Positions 11,750 through 24,509 are shown, numbered from the stretch's first letter. The stretch: 64,000 nucleotides of DNA from Cycas panzhihuaensis (GCA_023213395.1 CM041465.1:7626001-7690000); one strand, 5' to 3'. Notes: a model not told the origin generated them from the letters alone. Translations and numbers: made by a program.

Positions 11750-13803
11750 GTAAAAAAAACACAATTAGATTTCAGCATTCTATTGTCTACACTCCTTAAC
11801 AGAATGATGTTATATAATGGAAATGCCATACTCTAGTTGAAATGACTAGATGTATGATACATATAAAAGGTCTTGATCTTAAGTTATGGACTGAATAAAT
11901 AGTTTATTCTAACTATTTATTAAACCACTTACCAACTAAATCCCTACAGAATGTGATACCAGAATAAAAGCAATTTGGTCAAAAACCATTTGTGAAACAT
12001 CTTAAAGTCTTTGGAAGTATTGCTTAGAGACATATTCCCAAGGAAAAATAAAATAAACTTGATCCCAAAAGTGCTAAATTTATCTTCAATAGATATAGTG
12101 AAGAAAGTAAAGCTTACAGATTATTAGATCCTATCACACATAAAATCTCAATTTTAACTGATATTATTTTTGATGAAGAAGAGTCTTTATCAAAAATAAA
12201 TCTTATAGAACTTCTTGTTAAGAACTTATTAACTAATACTTATCTAAAAGATCCTTTTGATATATAAGTAGATAGTGAAGTAATTGATAGCTTATCTTCA
12301 CAAGTTTAGAACTGGACCTTAAGTGAATCTAGTATGTTTGATCCTTCTAATTAACCATCTACTTCTAATCAATCAAATTCTTCTAATCAACCCTCTACTT
12401 CTGATTCTTTAAGAAATAAATAACTAGTTTGGGCTAAGAAAACCCTTTTGACTGTTAGTTATGATGTTGGTGATTCATCAAATACTAGAAGAACTAGATC
12501 ATAAAAACTACAAGTTAATTTTACATCAATGACCAAAGTAATGGTTATTAGTAACCTTAAAACTTATAAAGAAGCATGCCATAATCCTATATAGCAATAA
12601 GCTATGTAAGTTGAATATGATGCTCTTTAGAAAACTTTAACTTGGGAATTAGTATCATTACCTCCTAGTAAGAATCTAGTAGACTACAAATGGATTTAGT
12701 AGAAAAAATATAATTCAAAAGAAGAAATTGAGAAACATAATGCTTGTTTAGTAGCTAGAGGTGATAAATGTGTTAGTTATCCCAACCTCTATTTCAAATA
12801 ATAAAATAATAATATTACCATTTTACTCTTTCATATTGTTGATATTATAATAACTAAATCATTACTTTGTCACATTCATCATCTAAAATAAATTATGATG
12901 AGTAAATTTAAAATAATAGACTTAGGGCTTTTACATTATTTTCTAGGCCTACAAATTTATTATTCGAAATAAAAAATAACTATTTCTCAACCTAAACATA
13001 TTATTGATTTAATAAAATGATTTAATATAGAAAATATAAAGCCAACCCCTACTCCTCTATAATTAAGTATGAAATTAATAACTTATCACCAATCTCCATT
13101 TTGTGATTCTACTTTATATTATCAATTAATAGGTAGTCTTATTTATTTAACCTATACTTGCCTAGATATCTCCTATGTTGTTGCCTTATGTTCTAGATAT
13201 ATGCAAAAACCCCATGAGTCTCACTGAAAAGTAGTAAAATAAATTCTAAGATATCTTTAAGGTATGATTTATCATGGTCTAACTTATAACTTTTATAATA
13301 CTAACCTTAAATTAATTGGTTATATAGATTCAGACTGGGCAAGAGACTTTGACAATCAAGAATCCATAGCTGGTTATATTTTCTTTTTTGACTCTTCACT
13401 GATCACTTGGTCTAGTAAGAAGATGTAATTATTAGCATTATCTACAATAGAAGCCAAATATAGAGCATTGGTAGAAGCCACTAAAGAATCACTCTAGATT
13501 AAATCTCTATTAAGTGAGCTTGGTTTGTTTCCTAACTTTTCCATTCAAATTAATATTAATAATTAAGGTGTAATATCTATAACTGCTAATCCTATTACAC
13601 ATTCTAGAACTAAGCATATAGAATTACATCAGTATTTTATTCATAATCTTGTAAATGATAATACTATTAATCTATTTTATTGTCCTATAGATTTATAGAT
13701 TACCAATATCCTAACCAAGTCATTGACTAGAGTCGAGTTCATAAAGCTACAAGAATTATTAAAGATTAATGAAGTCTTCATCAAAGAGAGATTACCATGT
13801 TGA
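11750..13803 (+). pseudogene. Copia-E: C-terminal half of a Copia pol polyprotein
   Basis: The reading begins inside integrase (HSIVYTP then QND, the usual TPQQNGV motif). It continues through the integrase C-terminal region with KVFGSIA, then a Ser/Asn-rich linker, and the RT start with WELVSLPPSKNLVDYKW and CLVARGDK. At about 12771-12850 the core of RT, including the catalytic VDD box, is missing. The frame resumes at MMSKFKIIDLGLLHYFLGLQI, then LIGSLIYLTYTCLDISYVV and the RNase H with GYIDSDWARD and TKHIELHQYFI. Terminal stop at 13801-13803. The many internal TAG/TAA codons mostly sit where Gln is expected. Different subfamily from Copia-C/A/B. Confidence 0.85.
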
Positions 13804-13883
13804 AGTCTTCATCATCTTCTCTATCATCTTCTTCTTTCTTCTTTTTTATCTTCTATATTATTTATTGTATAAAAGATAACATT

Positions 13884-13892
13884 AAAGAGGGA
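13884..13892 (+). promoter_or_regulatory. Copia-E polypurine tract
   Basis: AAAGAGGGA lies ~80 bp after the end of the Copia-E pol remnant and precedes TATTAGAAATAATTAAT, which would be the mutated start (TG to TA) of a 3' LTR. The LTR's far end could not be placed. Confidence 0.45.
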
Positions 13893-14327
13893 TATTAGAA
13901 ATAATTAATATTATCTTTAATGTTGTCTTTGTAATATCAATTTATTAATGTATTATTAATTAATATAGTTCAGTGAAATAGATAACCACCCATTTCAATG
14001 AACTCTTATCTTCTTCTTCATGGAATCTTTTCTATATTTTAGGAGGTTATATTGACTAGGTTATGTAGGGTAGGTTGGCTAAATTTCTAGAGAGAGGATG
14101 AGATCCTCTACTATCTCTTTTATTTTCTATTTATTATTATAATAAATTTATACTATTTTTGAGGTGGTTTATCTTCTCCTAAAGGGGTTTTCCACCTACT
14201 AAACAATGTGTAGATTTATGATTATATATTGTTGGTGATTTGATGATTAATACATGTAAATTCTTAAAGCAACTCTCTCTCCAATAGATAGGTTTTATCA
14301 TTACCTTGAGCTTAAGAAAGAAAAAAG

Positions 14328-14328
<1 letters not shown>

Positions 14329-14364
<36 letters not shown>
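14329..14364. repeat. (TA)n microsatellite
   Basis: An uninterrupted TA run, followed by a short duplicated word TAGCTCTTTA. Confidence 0.95.
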
Positions 14365-14365
<1 letters not shown>

Positions 14366-15054
14366 CTCTTTATAGCTCTTTAGACTTTTGTACTTTTATC
14401 ATTACTACAAATCACTGTTGAATAATTTAGACAAGTACTATCCAAAGTAATTATTAGAAATATAAATTTACTCTAATACCAAATTGGAATTTAGAGTATT
14501 CATGCATCAAAATTATAATCTATATATATAATGAGAGAATTATCTCATAAGGAACATACACATATAAAGGATAAATATGAATCATAAAGTAAATAACAAA
14601 TCAAACATGCAACAATAAGCATTCACTACAAAAGAGAGAACAAATTTATACGTGAAAAATCTAATGTAGAAAAGCTATGGGAGAAGGTGGAGTTTGGAGT
14701 TCCTCTTTATGATTAGAATAAGTACATTTCCTTTCTTAAGTTTTTAAGAGATGTGTATATATATTTATATCAATATTCACCTCATAAGGAATCTATTATT
14801 TCTCTTAAGCCATTACATCATCTAATAATGGATTAACATGGATATGTGTGTCTAGCATATTCTTAATGTACCTATTGAATAGGTTTATATATATGTCAAC
14901 ATTGTAAATATTAAATATTATATATGTGAATAATTCACATATTTCAATATTGTCTCTTAATATTTAATGTCTTTAACTCAAGCTCTTCACATTTTCATCT
15001 CCTTATCTTCAATTTGTTATGTCTTCATATCCACTAGATCGTGTAACTTGTATT

Positions 15055-15084
15055 GTATGTGTGTGTGTGTGTATATATATATAT

Positions 15085-15179
<95 letters not shown>
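15055..15179. repeat. Compound microsatellite (TG)n(TA)n(CATA)n(TA)n
   Basis: Four linked tracts: a TG run, a short TA run, about six CATA units and a ~70-bp TA run. Apparent proteins of Tyr-Ile or His-Thr repeats on both strands are artefacts. Confidence 0.97.
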
Positions 15180-15181
<2 letters not shown>

Positions 15182-16102
15182 GTTATAACAATCTATAACA
15201 TATATTATCACTTATAACCTATAAATTATTATATCATCAAGCTTGTCTCCTATAAGTGTTAACCTATTAAACATATATCAACTTATATATAGTCATTTAT
15301 ATATATCAGTGATTAATTATAAACATCATCCAATAATATCAACCAATATATGAAGTGCTTTCCTAAACATCTTCATATCTTTATCTGTAAAGCTACTATT
15401 AAATATTTGTCAACCAATCATCAACAATCTTAATAAATAAATTTATTATTGGGTTTATATAATATAATAACCATCTACTAAAATATATGTATATCTAGCC
15501 TCTGCAATTGCTAGTTATCTAGGTAATTATTTTAGATATATAGTTCATCGACTTTCAAAATTCTTGTTATAAGAGTAGTATAATTTTACCTTTTGCATAT
15601 GAGTTAAAATAATATAATCTAATATGTTATGCAAGAGTAACTTGTGAAAATTTTACTAGCCTCTTGCAAACAAGATTTCTTTGTATGCTTCCTCGCTTAC
15701 ATACTTCTATGGCTTTCTTTTGGCAACCATTATTATGTACATGGCCCCCTTTCAATACATCTACCTTTTTCCTCTTTTCTCTTTGATGTATCTTCTTTTT
15801 CTTCTTCCTTTTCTTCTCCTTTTTCTTCTTCACTAGCCTCTTACTGTAATTGTGCCACATACATTAGTCAAGAGGGATGAGATGCCTTAGTAACCTTATA
15901 TATATGTATACTCCATTCTTGTAAAGGACATTTTAAAGTATTAAGATATTATGTATTGGAGGTTTCTCCTTTAAAGTGGCCCAATAATACAAAATGATCT
16001 TATAATTACATAATTTTCTTGTGGAGTTTCAACTTTCATTAGAGGATTTAGAAATTATTAGAGCAAAGTCTATTTTAAATGGTATTATAGTACTTTTTAG
16101 GG

Positions 16103-16108
<6 letters not shown>

Positions 16109-16142
<34 letters not shown>
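16109..16142. repeat. (TA)n microsatellite
   Basis: A 34-bp run of alternating A and T with no interruption. Confidence 0.95.
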
Positions 16143-16145
<3 letters not shown>

Positions 16146-16812
16146 ATGGACTCTTGCAATTACTTACCGTATGCTCTCACCTCATCCATTAGGATCTTAG
16201 TGATAAAAAGGTAGTGAGAGTGGCGAGTTACTACAAACTATAGGAGGAGATTTCAGTAAAGGTTTTTTATTTGATACTCTTTATTTCCATCCTTCTCTTC
16301 TTCTTGTTATTTTTATAGTTGTCAAGGGCATATAGCTATACTTGGTACTTGCCCTTTTCCTAGGATAAAGACCCTATACTAGGGGTCTATAATAATCCCA
16401 ACAAATAGTCATTCTTATCCTAACATGCTTGTGTATGAAGGAATGCATTCCATGCTTTAGATAATGATTAATATGGTATTGAGCTTTCACATACCTTGCA
16501 TATATTCAAAGATCCTTATAGGTATTTCTAAACCAACCCTAATTAGGAAGCCTTTAACATCTATCATCTATAGTACACCAGTAAGTAATTAGCCTTGGGA
16601 AGTTACTCTTCATGTACCCTAGAGACAGGATAATATAGTTATAAGGTAGAGCATTAACCTCTATAATTGATACTATTTATGATAAGGACCAATATTTGAT
16701 GGTTTATAGACTAGACACTCCTTATATCTATATTAAGAACCCTTTTTCTTCAGCCCACTTTAGCTTCTATAGAATTATGATAGAGTAAGAATTGATATAG
16801 AATAGAGTATGA

Positions 16813-17115
16813 TGGATGTTAATGCATCAAGGTCATTATATTAATTATATAAAGATGACTTTAGGTTAACTGAGTCACATAGTTAAATGTAATTTTATTT
16901 ATATTTGAGTGTAATTTTTGGATCATGTCATTAGATAGGAAACTCCTTTAGAAACTCTAATGCACATCCTCTGTTATATATGGCTAAATGTGAAAGGGAG
17001 AGTCATAATTCTCACGTCTCATTTTTGCTCTCAATCTTGTTCTCTTCATTTCACTCTTATTATGTGTCATTATTTTAGTGTAGTGGAGTATTCCAAATAG
17101 ATCCTTCACCTAACA
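16813..17115 (+). repeat. Copia-C 5' LTR
   Basis: Begins TGGATGTTAATG and ends CACCTAACA immediately before the PBS. It aligns along its whole length with 42260-42563. The first TG was set from the PPT/LTR junction of the 3' copy (TGAATGTTAATG). Confidence 0.85.
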
Positions 17116-17117
17116 AC

Positions 17118-17130
17118 TAGTATTAGAGTC
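17118..17130 (+). promoter_or_regulatory. Copia-C primer-binding site (initiator tRNA-Met type)
   Basis: TAGTATTAGAGTC two bases after the LTR end is the standard TGGTATCAGAG(T/C)C primer-binding site with one G-to-A and one C-to-T change. It is complementary to the 3' end of plant initiator tRNA-Met, the usual Copia primer. Confidence 0.8.
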
Positions 17131-19035
17131 ATTATCAACCTCATTTCCCCACTAAGCTTGCACAAAGCCATTAATGCATCTCACTCACAAATCATGTGAG
17201 GTTGATAGCTTATTTAAGAACTTTCTTTTATATTAGAGAGCTTAAAATTATATTACTTTATATGTTGTTGCTTTCATGATGTGTGTAGAATTTTAGAGGT
17301 GAAAAAAATAGAATTTTGAAGCCGTTTGGTCGCTGGAGCAACCCTAAATACATTTGAAGGCCTAAAATTTTATGAAAAATTTGACCATCTCAGATTTTAA
17401 TAAAACTTGATGTGTAGGGTCACCTTACTAAGAGGATCATTTTTATCTTCTAGAGTAGCTTTAGATTCAACCTATAACATCTAGTTTTGATTAAAATAAA
17501 ATGTTAAAATTTGTGGATGAGTGACTTATAACACTTTTCTCAATTAAATCCATTAAATATAAACTAAAAATCTCAAAGTTTTTCTAATGGATCTAATAGA
17601 TTTATGTCTCTAAAGTATTTTGAGATAAATCTCATCAAATTTCATCCATTAATTAATGAGATCTTTGAAGTTTTCTCACAGATGCTAAATTTGCCTCCTT
17701 AACCACACAAAAAATGTTGTGAGGGCATTTTGGATAGTTTTTTGGCTATTTTTGGAGATGCAGAAGGAAAAGTTGATGTATGTGTCAAGATGAAGCTTTT
17801 AATATATTGAAGTTAGGATTATAAGATAGTAAATTTGGCAAGATTCTTCTGTTGTATTTTTTTGGGGTAATTTTTTTTTTAATGCCTTTTCAAAAATCTA
17901 ACTTCATTATCATATCATAAATGGCATTCTGAATACTTTTTTATTATGTCATAAATTTAAATTTCATCATTTAGGCCTCCATGTTTGTAATGTTTAGAAA
18001 ATTTTTCCCATTTATTATTATTTGTAAATTTTATTGGAAGAAAATCATATAATAAGGCAAAATAACATGCATATAGATTTAGAAAAGTCAACATTTTAGC
18101 AGCAAGTTGATCTACTTTTTGGCCCTTTGTGGATTTTATATTGAAATTTCTAGAAAATATATTTAGAAATATTATACTAAAGTAAGGGAAACCTTGGATT
18201 AGAAGCAACATCTAGTTTCCCTGCTAAATCTATTATGCTCTTTCTATTTTCACATATAACATAAAGCAATACATAAAGTAGCAACAACAACAAAGTAAAC
18301 ATGGATGGTAAGCAAGCACACTTGGCATCTTTCTATTTTAATTTTTAATTATTTAGAAATAACTTATATTATTTCTTAAAAATAATCTCATTCGTATGAC
18401 TTATATCGCTAGTTCTTGACTTGTGCACACACTCACCTTGGTTAAAATAGACCATGATTGTTTGAAGTTTAGGTCCTGAGGGAGGTGTGAATTTCATACT
18501 AGGTCTAGTCTTAATTAGAATAGTGGTGGAGGGATAGGTTAGCCATACCTATGGCTTCCAATCGAGGATAATTCTGATAATCACCCAAGAAAACTGAAAA
18601 TTTTAATCAAGATTAAAAATATTCCTCATCTAATATTTGTCATAATCATGGGATGCACACATACCATTTGAATCTTTGGAGGAGGTATATAGCTTCTCGC
18701 TAGTGAACTAGATGAGGATTAGGAGTACTTGGGTTTGACTATGACTTAGATTTTATCACCAAACGCAAGTGCAGGTATCATAGGTGAAGGCCCTAATACG
18801 TATACTAGAAGCCCCCTTAGGCATTGATACCTAAACTACTTTGGACTTGAGATAGAGGTTTGGGTTTATTCATATATCCTACATCAGACTTAGTTTTTCA
18901 GTTGTGTGTACCTATATGCCGGCTTCTACATGGGTATGATCTTAATTTTATGATCATATGACACATCATTTATCCTTATGATCCTTATATTGCCATTTGT
19001 ACACATCATTCAACCCTACTGTATTAGGAGTATTT

Positions 19036-19053
19036 GCCATAAGTGTTAGTGGC
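19036..19053 (+). promoter_or_regulatory. Leader hairpin, copy 1 (Copia-C)
   Basis: GCCATAAGTGTTAGTGGC folds as a 5-bp stem (GCCAU with GUGGC, the last pair a U-G wobble) around an 8-nt loop. The same hairpin recurs at 19110 and twice in the Copia-A leader. The role is inferred only: a packaging or dimerisation element is plausible from its place just before gag. Confidence 0.5.
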
Positions 19054-19109
19054 CTATTATTATTGCTTGTAACTTAATCATATTTCTTCTTGCTGTGCTA
19101 GGTATATTG

Positions 19110-19127
19110 GCCACATGTGTCAGTGGC
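19110..19127 (+). promoter_or_regulatory. Leader hairpin, copy 2 (Copia-C)
   Basis: GCCACATGTGTCAGTGGC gives a perfect 5-bp stem around ATGTGTCA. It lies 56 nt after copy 1 and 50 nt before the gag ATG. Confidence 0.5.
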
Positions 19128-19177
19128 ATTTCCATTTACTATTTCTTCACCATCTCTTTTACTTCATCATCTTTACC

Positions 19178-22100
19178 ATGTCTTCTCAATTTAAGTAGAA
19201 TGTAAACTACATCTTAAAAAGGAAAGACAATTGGGATCTATGGTATATTGGAGTGAAGAATACTGCTAATTATGAAGGCCTTTGAAGAGTCCATTTGTAG
19301 CTTATACTTGTCATTACTATGATAACAATGACACCTACCTCTAGAGGAATGCCACCTGTAGCTCCAGTAGATCCTGCAACTAAATTACAATGGGAGATCA
19401 ATGATAATAAGATTCATGCATGTATTCTATTGGTGACTGATCGATCCCTACATAATCTAATTGATGAAGAATAATATGATATAGCCTAGAAAGTCCTTGA
19501 GGTTCTTAAAAAGAATTTTGATACAAAGTCTAACCTTGAACTTATTCATCTAGTCTTAAAGATGAACAAGATGAAGATGCAGAAGGGACATGTACATGAA
19601 ACAATCAGCCTTCTTTAATCAATTAAACAAGTAATAGACAAAGATTTTAAGACCCAATATATTACATGGGAATTCCTCATACAATATTGTCTACATATGA
19701 CTAATTATAAGAACTTGCTTAGGAGTCTTCAATCAAGTAAAACATTAAAGACACTTAACTTCAAAGCTTTTGTAGAGAAGTTTATAGAATTTGATAAGAA
19801 CTTTGATACTAATTTTGCAACTTCAGATCCTCTTCCAGATGTAATTTTTAACATGGAAGAAGAAGTATGCTTCTCAAAGAATTAGAGGCCCTCTCATGGT
19901 AGAGGAAATAACCGAGCAAGGGATAGAGGATGAGGCAGAGGAAATCATCTACAAAGTCAACAAAACCCTTAACAATAGTAGCCTAGACATCCTCAAAGCT
20001 AAGTGCCACCTTTTAATGCAAGACAATTAGGCCAAACCAATACTTCAAGAACTGGAAATTAGATTATCACGTACAAAAGGTGTAATAAGAAATGGCATCT
20101 TACAAAGGATTATCATATACCTGCATACAAGTTGCCTAAGTTTCAATGAAAATACAAGGCTCATAATGTTAATGAAATATGTGAAGAACAATTTGGTGGT
20201 GCAGGTTTTGCTCACGCACACATTCAAAGACTTGAGAGAATAACCATTGATCAAACAAAGAGGTATTTTAAAACTCATTGTGGCTATGCCACTTATGGTT
20301 TTGAATCACCAATGCAAATCCCTCTTGGAGTTACAAATAACATAACTTCAAATACCTCCTCATAGATCATGGATATAGGAGCACAAAACATATGACCTGT
20401 AATTAGGATCTATATCAAACTTTTGATTCCAATGTATATGGTGTTGTTCATATGGCTAACAAATTCTAACAATTGGTTAAAGGTATTAGAAACATATGTT
20501 TGAAACTCCTAGGCTTGAGTGACTTTACATTACTTAATATCTTATACATTCCTAATCTAAAACAAAACCTACTATCTTTATCTACTCTTGTCTCCCATGG
20601 ATTCAATCTTAGTATTATAGTAAATGACCAAACTCTCTAGGTCACTCACCTTCCAACAAATTGAGTGGTCTTGACTGGAAAGCTTACTAGTTATTTAAGT
20701 TGAATGACTCCCCATCTTTTGAAGGCAATTGTGCTCAAAGCCCTTATGTTGATGAAGACTTTGCCTTTAATACCACTTTAACACACCCTAAGCTATTCAT
20801 AGAAGCTCTTTGGCATGCTCGCATGGGCCATGTTCATATCAATCGACTTAGAGATCTTTGTCATACCCTTCTAGGTCTGCCTAAGTTCTCCTCCAAGCTC
20901 TTTAAATGTGGAGTATGTATTAAGTCTAAATCTCATAGATAGTCATTTGTCTATAGTCAGTGGAAATCAAGTTATCCTCTTCGATTGGTACACTCTAATC
21001 TATGCGAACCAATGCCTATTCCATCATTGAAGCAGAGACTATATTATATATCCTTCATTGATAATTTTACTAGGAAAGTATGGGTGGCTTTTCTAACTAA
21101 GAAAGATGAGGCATTTGGTGTCTTTAAAGATTTTAAAGCTCATACTAAAAAGGAGTCAAATTATTAGATTAAGTGTTTTTGAACAGATAATGGTGAAGGA
21201 TATAAATCTATTGAGTTTGAAACTTATCTATAGACAACTATATCAAACTATAATAGTAGGTACCTCTCAACAGAATGGAGTTACTGAGTGCATGAATAGG
21301 TCAATTATAAATATGGTTTGAGCTATGCTAGTTTATAAAAATGCACCTACTTACCTATAGATAAACGTAATTTGGATAGTTGTTTATTGCATGAATGCTG
21401 TCAACCCACCTAAAGGAGGAACTTATCCTAATGAAAAGTGGACTGGACAAGCCCCCATTACCTACCACTTCAAAATATTTGGTTCAACATGTTATGCAGA
21501 TATACCAAATGGAGATAGAAATAAACTCTAGCCCAGGGCACTAGAAAGGCATCTTTATTGGATACCCCATGGAAAATAAAGGATATAAGGTCTTTATATC
21601 TTCATAGTAGACAAGTATCATTACCAGAGACATGGTATTTACTAAAATAGAGGATCAATTATTACAATTGGACTCCAAAACATTGAACTACCATTATTAT
21701 GATGCTACTCAATATGATGTATAGATTCCAAAATTTGGAGGGGAGGGGGGGGGGGGGACACTCAAGAGTTACTTAACTATTGGAATCTAATAATAGAGCC
21801 ATAGAGGAGAATAACTATGACTCTCAACCAATGAGTATACGTTATGCATCACCATTTGAGAATAATAGAGTTGATAAAGATAAAGCAATAGCAGATGGAC
21901 AATACTCCCAAGATGCGTCAACATCCTCCTCAATAAATATGTAAAATGATCATTTTCAAGATCCAAATGAAGACCATGTAGTTAGAGAAACGAAGACCTC
22001 ATTCCCAACTCAAGGTTCTCATGAAACTCGCCAGCTAAATAAGGATGTATAACCTAATGAGGTGGGCAAAATTATCACTCAAAGTGGCTACAGAGCCAAG

Positions 22101-22365
22101 ATGTAGGAATCATATTTCATTGAGTTAGAACTAGCAGAACTGCATCTTGCTCTAAATGAAGAGCCCCTCTAATACCAAGAAGCTATAAAATATATGGCTT
22201 GGAGGAATTCCATGAATGAAGAGTATCAATCTCTTATAAAAAATGGTATATGGGAGCTCATTGACCTACCACTTGGAAGAAAGGTAGTTCAAAACAAATG
22301 GATATACAAAAATAAATACAGATCTGATGGCACCCTTGAAAAATATAAGGTGAGGTTGGTAGCTA
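19178..22365 (+). pseudogene. Copia-C gag-pol, 5' part (gag, protease region, integrase, RT start)
   Basis: Starts at ATG 19178 (MSSQFK then a stop), matching the Copia-A start. Gag covers ~19178-20000 with GVKNTANYEGL, KNFDTKSNLELIHLVLKMNK and SLQSSKTLKTLNFKAFVEKF. The CCHC knuckle near 20075 has lost its first and last Cys to Tyr (G-to-A changes). The protease region follows. The GAG-pre-integrase zinc region (HARMGHVHINRLRDL, then CGVCIKSKSH) and the integrase with YISFIDNFTRKVWVAF and TSQQNGVTE are clear. The RT start reads NGIWELIDLPLGRKVVQNKW, then KYRSDGTLEKYKVRLVA, where Gypsy-F interrupts. Stops and frameshifts throughout. Confidence 0.9.
21736..21758 (+). repeat. Poly-G run inside Copia-C
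   Basis: A G-rich block ending in an uninterrupted run of about 13 G, in the integrase-RT linker. Slippage-prone, and its length may be uncertain in the assembly. Confidence 0.9.
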
Positions 22366-22846
22366 TTCACTAGCTTTAGAGTGTAGTTGAATATTCATTA
22401 GACACATTCTGCATGTTATTGATTAATTGCATGATTCTTATGCTTGGCTTGCCTGCTTACTTATGCTTGCACTTACTACTCTAGCCTATGATAACATGGG
22501 ACAAATATCCTAAGGAACCTCATGGCCCTCTCTGCCATGCCTCCACATTATCTTCAAGTACTCTTGACTCCCGCAACTTACTTTTTACCATTGTTTAGAG
22601 TGATGTGATCCCTAATTACCCATTTAGGCTTGATCGCCCTCCTCAGTTTTTATTTTTCTCTCATTGGGACCTAGTTACAACCTTCTCCTACTTGTCATAG
22701 TTCCACCAACACCTAAAGTCTCCTAGATGCCTCAACAACCCACTATTTTGTGCTTTCGGGGTCTAGGACCTCCCTTTTTGGAAGCCTTCTAGGCTCCCCT
22801 TTATTTTTTCACCTTGTTTTGAGCACACCATAATATTGTTTGTAGT

Positions 22847-22886
22847 ACCATGCCAAACTCTATGGTACCATAAAGTTTGACATGGT
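22847..22886. promoter_or_regulatory. 40-nt near-perfect palindrome in 5' LTR
   Basis: The left arm ACCATGCCAAACTCTATGGT and the reverse complement of the right arm agree at 18 of 20 positions. The equivalent site in the 3' LTR is 37864-37903. The inner 24 nt recur at 35301-35324 in the antisense PMD gene region. It may be a dyad protein-binding site or a hairpin; function unknown. Confidence 0.6.
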
Positions 22887-24377
22887 GTGACTGTCCGCTC
22901 TTAGTTTTTGGCTTAGCAATGGCCAATTTTATATTAATTATGAAATTGATATGTGGCATTCAGCTATTTCTCTCCTAGGATGAGCCTTAATCACTCAATA
23001 GGTTAGGGTTGGGTTTTAAAACCTAAATTTTAGCTCATTTGCACCTTCTTCTTCTTCTTTCTTAGGGAAATTTTGGAAAGAAAAAAAGCTCTCCTCTAGC
23101 TGCCTCCTACTCTCCACTCTTGCCTCTTCCTTCCTTAGGGTAGAAACCCTAAGTCACAGGTCTATAGTAACCTAATCCAGATAGGTCCTCTTCTTAAGTG
23201 CTCCTCCAAGTCATTTGCATCAAGCTTTCTTTACAGGTTTCACTCCTTTCTCACGCCATTGAAGGGATCTCTCGACCATCCTTCAAGGGAGACCCTCTCC
23301 TCCCAACTATTTTATGAGGTAAAACTATTTCAAATCAGTTCTAGCAAGGATTTTCAGGCCTGCATTTTGTTGTCCTTTTCTTTTGGTAGTAGCATTTTCT
23401 GTATATTGTTCTAGTTTTTATAAACCACTTTCATACACTTCTCCTTCGAAAGGCAAATCCTTCCTCCTCTTAGCTTACTTCCTTCACACCTTGAAGTTTC
23501 TTTCAGATTCCTACTAAGAAGGTTGAGGGAAAAGATTATAACAAAAGGAGAAAGGAGTTTGAGGCTAGGGTTCTGACCCTCTTGGCCATCTCCTCTAGGG
23601 CAGCCTCCCACCCTTTGTAACTTTTCTTGCCCTATACCTATCTTGCACACCTAGAAACCCTTCAGGGAAGGGATTCCACTGGTCATAGCATTAGCAGCTA
23701 CTTGTAACACTTGTAACCAGCCCTCATATACCATTAAACTTTGATTTTTACTACAAGCCTTTGTAGTTTATAAAATTTTAGCCCCATCTTATAAACCTTG
23801 CAAAAGTTATCTATTGTAACTTTTGCAACATTTGTAACTTTTGTATTTTTTTGTAACTTTTATTGTTTGTAAACTCTGTCAACTTTCCTATCATTTAGAA
23901 GCTATAACTTATTTCTTGATCTATTGGTTTAGGGCATTTGGGTGTGTGGAGGTGCCTTATTTAGAGGGTTGGCCATTTTGACGCTATCTTTCTCTCCCTT
24001 TCTACCCCCCTTTCTCCCTATGGTTGTTTGAGCACTTTACATGTATATAATGTAAAGTTTGAATTACACATTGTGCTTGTTTAAAATGCATTTATATAAG
24101 ATCACATTCTTTTCTTTTAGCAAGCATACACATACATATACGAATGCATACACATGTATACCTAGCACTCATGGGAGGGAAAATTGATTTGTTATGTAGG
24201 TCATGCTATTGAAGCAGGCAAAGATCACTATAGAAGGTACACATATTCCTTTTACTTTTACTACTTTACTTTGAACTTTCCCTTTTATTGCATCTCCTTT
24301 TCTTTGTGGTTTCTTTCCGCACTAGCTCTTAGGGAAGGTAAGGAAGTCCTGCCAGTATCTTTCCTACAACATTAACC

Positions 24378-24509
24378 ATGACGAGGAGTGCTAAGTGGGT
24401 GAAAGAGGATTGTGATGAAGGAGAAGGGATTGCTACACTAGCTCTCCCAATTCTAAGTGCATCTCCTCTTACCTTATCTTCTTTCTCATCCTTATCCCCC
24501 TCTCCTTAA
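24378..24509 (+). other. Small open frame kept in both Gypsy-F LTRs
   Basis: An ATG opens a ~43-codon frame with SAKWVKED and EGEGIAT that ends SSLSPSP and a stop. The 3' LTR copy (39381-39508) keeps the same start, frame and stop, with one 3-bp difference and several substitutions. No family is recognised. It may be chance, or an upstream ORF of the LTR transcript. Confidence 0.3.

Larger units (their letters stand above)
13893..16812. other. AT-rich region with microsatellites, no gene seen
   Basis: The start is probably the 3' LTR of Copia-E. The remainder is low-complexity, AT-rich sequence with three TA-type microsatellites annotated separately. Short open frames here are either repeat artefacts or pyrimidine-rich runs (for example the TTC/CTT-rich patch at 15780-15835). 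No coding remnant could be identified with confidence. Confidence 0.5.
17131..19177 (+). other. Copia-C leader between PBS and gag
   Basis: About 2.05 kb with no convincing coding content. Copia-A has a leader of almost the same length (55961-57989, ~2.03 kb), so this long untranslated region is a feature of the family. Near its 3' end it holds two copies of an 18-nt hairpin (19036-19053 and 19110-19127). Long leaders may carry packaging and dimerisation signals. Confidence 0.6.

Noticed and set aside
15644-15880. Overlapping plus and minus open frames around a pyrimidine-rich patch
   Set aside because: Low-complexity TTC/CTT sequence yields Ser/Phe- or Lys-rich frames on opposite strands. 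No domain or conservation supports either.
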